The position numbers and the translations under genes are program-made. Below are positions 1 through 5,611 of a stretch of DNA of 6,320 nucleotides, piece after piece (position 1 is the first letter of the stretch; each line of letters opens with the position of its first letter). The stretch is from Clostridiales bacterium (GTDB taxonomy: Bacteria > Bacillota > Clostridia > Lachnospirales > Anaerotignaceae): contig JAJQDF010000151.1 of assembly GCA_021202325.1 (NCBI GenBank), positions 1 to 6,320 on the forward strand. The letters run 5' to 3'. Below the pieces are notes generated by a model. The model did no database searches. It was given only the letters and a program-made list of their open reading frames with translations, and was not told where the DNA came from.

Positions 1-3
1 ATA

Positions 4-2103
4 TTATTTTTTGAAAATATTTCTGATCCGCTCAAATAATGAAACACGGGGCTCTTCAATCTGCGGAAATTCCGGAGGATTGTCAATATACCACCTTTGG
101 GCATCTATGGGAGTAGAGTCTCCGCAGACGGCTTTTATATAATTGCCGTCGGGAAGGAGTCTTCTTGCCTTCATATTGTCGGAGAGAAGTATATCCACAT
201 AGCCGGTCAAAAATTTCTTAATGGCCTCATCATGTATGGGACAGCCTATTTCAACTCGTCTTGTTTGGTTCCTTGTCATTATATCGGCGGAGGATATATA
301 AAGCTGGGTAGTGTCTCCGGTGCCGAAAATATATATACGGGAGTGTTCAAGGAATCTTCCGACTATGCTGGTGACGGTTATGTTTTCGGTCTTTCCCTTT
401 ATGCCCGGTACAAGACAGCATATGCCTCGTATTATTAGGTCAATCTTTACGCCGGCTTGTGATGCCTCGGAAAGCTTGTCAATGAGGGCCCGCTCGGTTA
501 CGGAATTGGCCTTTATTATTATTCGGCCGTTTTCTCCCTTGGCGGCCTCGGCCTCAATGAGCCTTATTATGGAGGACTTCATGTTGGCAGGGGCAACCAG
601 AAGCTCGGAATATTTTCCGTAGAGATTGCCAATCATCATATTTTTGAAGAAGACTTGAGCATCGCCGGCAATGGATTTGTCAGCCGTCATCATTGAAAAG
701 TCTGTATATGTGCCGGAAGTCTTTTCGTTGTAATTGCCTGTACCTATCTGCGTTATGTAGGACAGGGAATTTTTGCTCTTCATTGTTATGAGGCAGACCT
801 TGGAATGGCATTTGAAATTTTCCATGCCGTATATTATTCTGCAGCCGGCTTCTTCCAGCTGTTTTGCCCATTCAATATTGTTCTTTTCGTCAAATCTTGC
901 CCTTAGCTCCACCAATGCGGTAACTTCTTTGCCGTTTTCGGCCGCTTCGCACAAATATTTGGCCACAGATGAATTGTAAGCCAGACGGTATATTGTTATT
1001 TTTATTGAAAGCACATCGGGATTTGAGGCCGCCTCTTTGAGCAGGTTTAAAAACGGCTGCATGGTATGATAGGGATAGAACAGTATTATATCTCTCTGCT
1101 TTATCTGCGATATCATTGAACGGCTGTCCGAAACATATGTGGGCATCTTAGGCGAAAATTTGTCGTAGTAAAGCCCTTTGTCGTAGCCCGTCAGTGAAAA
1201 TATATATCCTGTTTTAAGCGGACACTGGGAATAAAATATCTGGTTTTCTTCCAGCTTAAGCCTGCTTGAGAGCAAATCTATGAGCGGGCTCTTTGTTCCC
1301 TGAACTTCCAGTCTGACGGGAGCAAGACGGTCACGCTTTTTAAGCAGTGTAGCCATGTGGGCTCTGTAGTCGTAGTCGTCCTCCTCGAATTTTTCCTCGT
1401 CGAAGCTTATATCGGCATTTCTTGTGACTGAAATAATTGAGTGGACTTCGGGCTTATAGGCGCCGAAATAATCCTTAACATGGGCTGAAATAATCTCTTC
1501 TATTCTTATATATCTGCCTGAGTCGTTGAGCTTGAAATTAGGCTCCAAGGATTCCGGTACGCCTACGATACCGAGAAGCTCATTTTGTCCCTTTTTGAGA
1601 AGGGCGGCAATATAGATGGACTTATTCTTAAGATGGGGGAAGGGGTGGCTCTGGTCGATTATCTGCGGAGAAAGCAGCGGTGCAATATACAGCTTGTAAT
1701 AGTTTTCAACGTCCTTTTTCTCCGGTTTTGTAAGCTCACTGTAGGAAACATCGGCTATTCCGTATTCCTTAAGCTCATTCAATATGGCACTGTATACTGT
1801 ATCCCTATATTCAATCAAAGGCTTTACGGCATCGAATATATCCAGAAGCTGTTCCGAGGGAGTTTTCCCGCTTTTGTTTTCAACTTCGTCGGGAGCGACG
1901 ATAGAAAGGTCAAAAAGGCTTCCCACACGCACCATGAAGAACTCGTCAAGGTTGCTGGAAAATATGGACATAAATTTAAACCTCTCCAGCAGCGGGACCG
2001 AGGGATCCATTGCTTCCTCCAGAACTCGGCGGTTGAATTTAAGCCAGCTGAGCTCTCTGTTTTGGGTATAGCTTAAATCGTATTTTATAACATTCTTTGA
2101 CAT
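4..2103 (-). CDS. ppk: Polyphosphate kinase 1 (Ppk1)
   Basis: Makes long-chain inorganic polyphosphate reversibly from the gamma-phosphate of ATP. The 699-residue protein has the usual full length (E. coli Ppk is 688). Visible parts in order: N-terminal domain with NRELSWLKFNRRVLEEA (15-31) and SNLDEFFMVRVG (50-61); a middle domain to about 305; and two phospholipase-D-like C-terminal domains. The YPYHT segment (343-347), VELRARFDEKNN (398-409) and KCHSK (431-435) match the E. coli enzyme. His433 fits the autophosphorylated histidine (E. coli His435), and His587 in LEHSRIYIF fits the second conserved histidine (E. coli His592). No key residue is missing. The ATG at 2101-2103 has an AGAGGG ribosome binding site at 2110-2115, inside the end of ppx. 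The start overlaps ppx by 19 bases, so translational coupling is likely. The stop is TAA at 4-6; any terminator lies outside the window. No signal peptide or membrane segment is evident. Confidence 0.97.
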   Translation of the reverse strand: MSKNVIKYDLSYTQNRELSWLKFNRRVLEEAMDPSVPLLERFKFMSIFSSNLDEFFMVRVGSLFDLSIVAPDEVENKSGKTPSEQLLDIFDAVKPLIEYRDTVYSAILNELKEYGIADVSYSELTKPEKKDVENYYKLYIAPLLSPQIIDQSHPFPHLKNKSIYIAALLKKGQNELLGIVGVPESLEPNFKLNDSGRYIRIEEIISAHVKDYFGAYKPEVHSIISVTRNADISFDEEKFEEDDYDYRAHMATLLKKRDRLAPVRLEVQGTKSPLIDLLSSRLKLEENQIFYSQCPLKTGYIFSLTGYDKGLYYDKFSPKMPTYVSDSRSMISQIKQRDIILFYPYHTMQPFLNLLKEAASNPDVLSIKITIYRLAYNSSVAKYLCEAAENGKEVTALVELRARFDEKNNIEWAKQLEEAGCRIIYGMENFKCHSKVCLITMKSKNSLSYITQIGTGNYNEKTSGTYTDFSMMTADKSIAGDAQVFFKNMMIGNLYGKYSELLVAPANMKSSIIRLIEAEAAKGENGRIIIKANSVTERALIDKLSEASQAGVKIDLIIRGICCLVPGIKGKTENITVTSIVGRFLEHSRIYIFGTGDTTQLYISSADIMTRNQTRRVEIGCPIHDEAIKKFLTGYVDILLSDNMKARRLLPDGNYIKAVCGDSTPIDAQRWYIDNPPEFPQIEEPRVSLFERIRNIFKK

Positions 2104-2975
2104 AAATATCCCTCTCTTACGCCGTTTCTGCTTATCAGCAGGCGTTTGTAGTCAAAATTTTTCATTATTTCATCGGTTATCAGCATGCCCGGTATTATCG
2201 TATGGATACGGTTGGGGCAGTTTTTGAGTATAAGCTTCTTAGCAGTGTCATCACGCTTTAATATTATTTTTTGAAGAGCCTTGAACTCTTCCGATGTTAT
2301 CTCGTCGTTATCCAGGGGCTTCTTGAAATAGGCGTTTGCCAATGATATGAGCGCACGGTTTGTTCCGCCTATTCCGCAAATGGTATCAAAGGTGCTGTCG
2401 TTTTCGTAGCTTGAAATTATAGCTTTAACATTGAGCTTTATGTTTTTAATTTCGGCTTTATTCGGCCATATTTCCGAAACATAGGTATTGAACTGATTAA
2501 GGGAGCCTATTTCGCAGCTTTCCGCTGAAACAATGGTTCTGTCACGGAATTTGACTATTTCCGTACTGCCGCCGCCTATGTCGAATATAACGCCGGAGGA
2601 TATATCGGTATTGAGCAGGGCGCCTCTGTAGCCCAGCTCGGCTTCTTCCTCGCCGGAAAGCACGGTGACATTCTCTCCTGTGACATCAAATATATATTTA
2701 ACGGCCTCATCGGTATTTTTAATATTTCTCAGCGAGGCCGTGGCAAAAATATCCATTTCCGATATGCCGAAATTTGAAAGTATGCCTTTGAATTTAACTA
2801 TCGTGGAGCATGCCTTATCAAAGCCGTCACGGCTCATTCTTCTGTCGGTAATGTAGGTCGCAAGACCGGCGAACTCCTTTTGCGAGAACAAAAGGGAGAA
2901 GTGTCTGTCCTCATCCGCATGGTAAACTGAAAGGCGTATTGTGTTTGAACCTAAATCAATTAATGCTTTTTTCAT
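2085..2975 (-). CDS. ppx: Exopolyphosphatase, Ppx/GppA family, single-domain form
   Basis: Probably releases phosphate from the ends of polyphosphate; family members can also convert pppGpp to ppGpp, and sequence alone does not separate the two. The 296 residues cover just the ASKHA (actin-like) phosphatase fold: phosphate-1 loop IDLGSNTIRLSVY (6-18), ATASLRN (78-84), the SGEEEAELGYRG segment (107-118) holding the likely catalytic glutamate, phosphate-2 loop FDIGGGSTEI (131-140), GIGGT (201-205) and the closing ISRNGVREGYL (281-291). The C-terminal HD-like domain of the roughly 510-residue E. coli enzymes is absent; such short forms are common in other bacteria, so this is not a truncation. 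The ATG is preceded by AAGGAGG at 2981-2987 with a 5-base spacer. It is the first gene of the ppx-ppk operon and overlaps ppk by 19 bases. Neighbouring ppk favours a polyphosphate role. Confidence 0.93.
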   Translation of the reverse strand: MKKALIDLGSNTIRLSVYHADEDRHFSLLFSQKEFAGLATYITDRRMSRDGFDKACSTIVKFKGILSNFGISEMDIFATASLRNIKNTDEAVKYIFDVTGENVTVLSGEEEAELGYRGALLNTDISSGVIFDIGGGSTEIVKFRDRTIVSAESCEIGSLNQFNTYVSEIWPNKAEIKNIKLNVKAIISSYENDSTFDTICGIGGTNRALISLANAYFKKPLDNDEITSEEFKALQKIILKRDDTAKKLILKNCPNRIHTIIPGMLITDEIMKNFDYKRLLISRNGVREGYLCQRML

Positions 2976-2999
2976 ATTTGCCTCCTTTTCAACAGCAGT

Positions 3000-3043
3000 A
3001 TTATATATGGCTTATATTAAATCGGCCTTCTGTGCAGTGTTAA
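3000..3043 (-). promoter_or_regulatory. Candidate promoter of ppx-ppk
   Basis: On the minus strand a TTAACA -35 box (3038-3043) is followed after 16 bases by a TTTAAT -10 box (3016-3021); each matches the sigma-A consensus at five of six positions. A perfect TATAAT also occurs at 3000-3005 but has no good -35 partner. Either would give a short leader before the ppx ribosome binding site. The position just downstream of two terminators for the upstream operon supports an independent promoter here. AT-rich sequence makes chance matches easy, so confidence is limited. Confidence 0.42.
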
Positions 3044-3050
3044 ATTTGGG

Positions 3051-3088
3051 TAAACAAAAAATCCCGCACTTATATTTTGTGCAGGATT
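3051..3088 (-). terminator. Rho-independent terminator, second of a tandem pair after nfnB
   Basis: Read on the minus strand, AATCCTGCAC (3088-3079) pairs with GTGCGGGATT (3069-3060) across a 9-base loop. This makes a 10-bp stem with one U-G pair, and the RNA then runs into UUUU and UUUGUUU-like sequence (down to about 3051). No T-run follows on the plus strand, so it acts only in the nfn direction. It probably catches readthrough from the first terminator before the ppx promoter. Confidence 0.82.
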
Positions 3089-3106
3089 AAAGGTAATGAT
3101 GTATGC

Positions 3107-3143
3107 AAATAAAAAAACAGGCACGGATTAATTTCCGTACCTG
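3107..3143 (-). terminator. Rho-independent terminator, first after nfnB
   Basis: Read on the minus strand, CAGGTACGGA (3143-3134) pairs with TCCGTGCCTG (3127-3118) across a 6-base loop. The 10-bp stem has one U-G pair and is followed by seven U residues (3117-3111). It starts 27 bases beyond the nfnB stop codon, as expected for the end of the nfnAB message. Confidence 0.9.
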
Positions 3144-3170
3144 CTGGATTACTTAATTAAAGCTAACGGT

Positions 3171-4556
3171 TCAGCCCTTTAAATATTCGTCTATTGCCGC
3201 AGCGGCTTTCTTTCCTGCTCCCATGGCAAGAATAACTGTTGCTGCGCCTGTAACGGCATCGCCGCCGGCATATATGCCGTCTCTGCTTGTCTGCATTGTT
3301 TCCTCGTTTACAACAAGGCATCCTTTGCGGTTTACTTCGATACCGGGAGTTGTTGTTCTGATAAAGGGGTTGGGTGATGTTCCAAGAGCCATGATAACCG
3401 TATCAACTTCAAGCTCGAACTCGCTGCCCTTAACCTCTATAGGTCTGCGTCTGCCTGAAGCATCGGGCTCGCCAAGTTCCATCTTTATGCACTGTATGCC
3501 GGCAACGGAGCCTTTGCCGTCGTCAATAATCTTAACGGGGTTGTTGAGAAGATGGAATTCAATGCCTTCTTCCTTGGCGTGGTGAATTTCCTCGTTTCTT
3601 GCAGGCATTTCCTCTTCGGAACGTCTGTAAACGATGTATACATTCTCAGCACCGAGACGCTTTGCGCATCTTGCCGCATCCATAGCAACGTTTCCGCCGC
3701 CGACAACGGCTACGTTCTTGCTCTTCTTAACCGGAGTATCGTATTCGCTGTTGTATGCTTTCATAAGGTTTATTCTTGTAAGATATTCGTTGGCTGAATA
3801 TACGCCCGAGAGAGCCTCGCCGGGTATTCCCATGAATGATGGAAGGCCTGCGCCTGTTCCGATGAATACTGCCTTATATCCCGCATCGAAAAGTTCATCT
3901 ATTGTAAGTATTCTTCCGATAACCATGTCTGTTTTGACCTCTACGCCGTGGGCAATGAGCCCGTCAACCTCATGCTTAACGATGTCCTTGGGAAGTCTGA
4001 ACTCGGGAATACCGTATACAAGAACGCCGCCTGCTGTATGGAAGGCTTCGTATACGGTGACCTGATAGCCGACCTTGGCAAGGTCGCTGGCGCAGGTAAG
4101 GCTTGAGGGGCCGGAGCCTACAACGGCTACCTTTATGCCGTTGGATTCAGGTTTAACAACCTCTTCATTGACATTTTCTCTGTACCAGTCGGCTACGAAA
4201 CGCTCAAGACGGCCGATAGCAACGGGCTCGCCCTTTATTCCTCTTACGCAGTGCATCTCACACTGGGTTTCCTGGGGACATACTCTTCCGCTGATGGCAG
4301 GAAGTGAATTTGTAAGAGTGATAACCTTGTAGGCCTCGGCAAAATTGCCTTCCGCAACCTTTGCTATGAATTCGGGAATATGTATATTTACGGGACATCC
4401 CTGTACGCAGGGCATGTTCTTACAGTTGAGGCAGCGTTTAGCCTCGCCTATTGCCATTTCTTCCGTGTAGCCGAGAGTAACCTCTTTGAAGTTTTTATTT
4501 CTTATATCCGGAGCCTGTTCGGGCATCGGAGTTTTTTCCATTGTCATGTTTGCCAC
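3171..4556 (-). CDS. nfnB: NADH-dependent reduced ferredoxin:NADP+ oxidoreductase, large subunit NfnB (GltD-like)
   Basis: Large subunit of a cytoplasmic flavin-based electron-bifurcating complex that links NADPH oxidation to reduction of NAD+ and ferredoxin, or the reverse. The 461 residues follow the glutamate-synthase small-subunit plan. The N-terminal iron-sulfur region has Cys42, Cys45, Cys50 and Cys54, with Cys93, Cys99 and Cys103 further on, enough for two [4Fe-4S] clusters. The FAD dinucleotide fold has GSGPSS at 147-152. The NADPH fold has GGGNVAMDAA at 286-295, with VYRRS (309-313) suiting the NADP phosphate. The FAD-closing motif YAGGDAVTGAATV lies near 429-441. Without its neighbour this would be annotated as GltD; the PyrK-like gene 13 bases upstream, and no GltB large subunit here, make NfnB the better call. 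The GTG start at 4554-4556 is chosen because an AAGGAGG site lies 8 bases before it; ATG codons at residues 4 and 6 are too far away. Tandem terminators follow. Confidence 0.92.
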   Translation of the reverse strand: MANMTMEKTPMPEQAPDIRNKNFKEVTLGYTEEMAIGEAKRCLNCKNMPCVQGCPVNIHIPEFIAKVAEGNFAEAYKVITLTNSLPAISGRVCPQETQCEMHCVRGIKGEPVAIGRLERFVADWYRENVNEEVVKPESNGIKVAVVGSGPSSLTCASDLAKVGYQVTVYEAFHTAGGVLVYGIPEFRLPKDIVKHEVDGLIAHGVEVKTDMVIGRILTIDELFDAGYKAVFIGTGAGLPSFMGIPGEALSGVYSANEYLTRINLMKAYNSEYDTPVKKSKNVAVVGGGNVAMDAARCAKRLGAENVYIVYRRSEEEMPARNEEIHHAKEEGIEFHLLNNPVKIIDDGKGSVAGIQCIKMELGEPDASGRRRPIEVKGSEFELEVDTVIMALGTSPNPFIRTTTPGIEVNRKGCLVVNEETMQTSRDGIYAGGDAVTGAATVILAMGAGKKAAAAIDEYLKG

Positions 4557-4564
4557 TTGTGAGT

Positions 4565-4571
4565 CCTCCTT
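4565..4571 (-). promoter_or_regulatory. Ribosome binding site of nfnB, overlapping the nfnA stop codon
   Basis: AAGGAGG on the minus strand, 8 bases before the GTG at 4554-4556. Its first two A residues are also the last two bases of the nfnA TAA stop (4570-4572). The spacing decides for the GTG over the downstream ATG codons, and the overlap suggests that terminating ribosomes feed nfnB translation, helping to keep the two subunits in proportion. Confidence 0.85.
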
Positions 4572-5424
4572 ACTTTATAAGCTTATTTGCCATAGTCTGA
4601 ATTCTGCAGATATGAGTTTCTTTATTAGCCGCTTCCTGAGCCTTATATGCGGCATTTCTGTTCATAAGCTCATCAAAATCAACAAGATGTCCGTCAAAGT
4701 CGGGGCCGTCTACGCAGGCGAATTTAATCTTTCCGTCAACCGTTACACGGCAGCCGCCGCACATGCCTGTTCCGTCTACCATTATGGGGTTAAGGCTTAC
4801 GATGGTCTTAATGCCGTAGGGCTTAGTTGTAAGAGAAGTAAACTTCATCATAGGGATAGGTCCGATTGCTATGACTTCGTCATAGTTGTTTCCAGCCTCA
4901 ATGAGCTGTTTGAGCTTGTCTGTAACGAAGCCCTTTTCACCGTATGTTCCGTCATCTGTCATCATGTAGTAGTTTGTGCAGTTGGCACGCATTTCTTCCT
5001 CAAGTATAACGAGGTCGATATTTCTGAATCCAACGATTACATCAACCTCACAGCCTGCGTTATGAAGAGCCTTTGCCTGGGGGAAAGCGATGGCACAGCC
5101 GACGCCGCCGCCGACAACGGCAACCTTTTTAAGGCCTTCGTGTTCTGTGGGTACACCGAGGGGGCCAACAAAGTCAAGAATATATTCGCCTTCGTTCTTT
5201 TTGGACAAAAGCTCTGTGGAAAGGCCGACTTTCTGGAAAATGATAGTAACTGCGCCGGTTTCTTTATTTGTATCGGCAATTGTAAGGGGAACTCTTTCTC
5301 CCTCTTCATCAACACGGAAAATGATAAACTGTCCCGCCTTTGCTTTATCGGCGATAAGAGGTGCTTCGATATCCATCAGAGTAACGGACGGATTAAGCTC
5401 TTTTTTTCTTAAAATCTTAAACAT
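4570..5424 (-). CDS. nfnA: NADH-dependent reduced ferredoxin:NADP+ oxidoreductase, small subunit NfnA (PyrK-like)
   Basis: Small subunit of the Nfn complex, carrying FAD, a [2Fe-2S] cluster and the NAD(H) site; it passes single electrons away from the bifurcating flavin on NfnB. The 284 residues belong to the ferredoxin-NADP reductase/PyrK family. FAD-binding beta-barrel at about 1-98 with RVPLTIAD (44-51); NAD-binding fold from 101 with VVGGGVGCAIAFPQAKAL (103-120) and TDDGTYGEKGFVTD (156-169); C-terminal cluster region with Cys222, Cys225 and Cys237. Asp217 in VDGTGMCGGC sits where T. maritima NfnA is known to supply an aspartate as fourth cluster ligand. PyrK (dihydroorotate dehydrogenase electron-transfer subunit) is the alternative, but the adjoining nfnB and absence of pyrD argue against it. 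The ATG has AGGAAGG 8 bases upstream (5433-5439). First gene of the operon, with a leader of roughly 100 bases if the promoter at 5532-5560 is used. Confidence 0.92.
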   Translation of the reverse strand: MFKILRKKELNPSVTLMDIEAPLIADKAKAGQFIIFRVDEEGERVPLTIADTNKETGAVTIIFQKVGLSTELLSKKNEGEYILDFVGPLGVPTEHEGLKKVAVVGGGVGCAIAFPQAKALHNAGCEVDVIVGFRNIDLVILEEEMRANCTNYYMMTDDGTYGEKGFVTDKLKQLIEAGNNYDEVIAIGPIPMMKFTSLTTKPYGIKTIVSLNPIMVDGTGMCGGCRVTVDGKIKFACVDGPDFDGHLVDFDELMNRNAAYKAQEAANKETHICRIQTMANKLIK

Positions 5425-5497
5425 AGTATTAACCTTCCTATAAATAAATTTTAGTTAATTATTAAGTATAATAAATTCAGCACTGTAATAAATAGAT

Positions 5498-5521
5498 GCC
5501 GCTGTATGGCTTTACAGCGGC
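5498..5521. repeat. Perfect 9-bp inverted repeat at the predicted start of the nfn transcript
   Basis: GCCGCTGTA (5498-5506) and TACAGCGGC (5513-5521) are exact inverted copies around a 6-base centre (5507-5512). Pairing can extend by two bases if one C is bulged (ATG at 5496 side, CAT at 5522-5524). It is a GC-rich island in an otherwise very AT-rich spacer. There is no T-run on either side, so it is not a standard terminator. From the nfn promoter at 5532-5560 the repeat would cover about +4 to +27, so it could be a 5' RNA stem-loop or a repressor operator. The function is not known. Confidence 0.7.
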
Positions 5522-5531
5522 CATGCATATA

Positions 5532-5560
5532 AGTATACAACAAGAATTTTTATATATCAA
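5532..5560 (-). promoter_or_regulatory. Promoter of nfnAB
   Basis: On the minus strand TTGATA (5555-5560) and TATACT (5532-5537) are separated by exactly 17 bases; each matches the sigma-A consensus at five of six positions. Transcription would start near 5525, just ahead of the inverted repeat, leaving a leader of about 100 bases. A second TATACT at 5465-5470 is nearer to nfnA but lacks a convincing -35 box. Confidence 0.7.
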
Positions 5561-5590
5561 TTGTGAAATTTAGAAATTTTATGGTATCAT
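5561..5590 (+). promoter_or_regulatory. Candidate extended -10 promoter of mazG
   Basis: TTGTGA (5561-5566), an 18-base spacer, then TATCAT (5585-5590) preceded by TGG, which fits the TGn extended -10 motif. The -35 box directly abuts the -35 box of the nfnA promoter on the other strand. Predicted start is near 5597, which would leave a leader of only about 15 bases, barely holding the ribosome binding site at 5598-5604. That short leader lowers confidence. Confidence 0.5.
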
Positions 5591-5611
5591 TGAGGGCAGG
5601 AGGTGCTGAAA

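Noticed and set aside
1585..2076. A 163-codon plus-strand open frame opposite the ppk 5' half
   Set aside because: No ribosome binding site or family motif is evident, and the opposite strand encodes a conserved polyphosphate kinase throughout this stretch.
2261..2275. A 15-base match between the ppk 3' end (1-15) and a site inside ppx
   Set aside because: It is low-complexity A/T sequence encoding lysine-rich stretches in both genes, single in each place, with no sign of a mobile or duplicated element.
4486..5412. A 308-codon plus-strand open frame opposite nfnA
   Set aside because: It is antisense to a well-supported gene, lacks recognisable motifs, and its cysteine-, valine- and serine-rich composition fits reverse-strand reading of biased codons.
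5451..5470. Possible Rex-type operator around TTAATTATTAA upstream of nfnA
   Set aside because: The inverted repeat is short and purely A/T, and its half-sites have the wrong spacing and lack the outer CAA/TTG of the Rex consensus; chance is likely in such AT-rich DNA.
5498..5521. The 9-bp hairpin as a Rho-independent terminator
   Set aside because: Neither strand has a T-run after the stem, and no gene ends into it from either side within the window.
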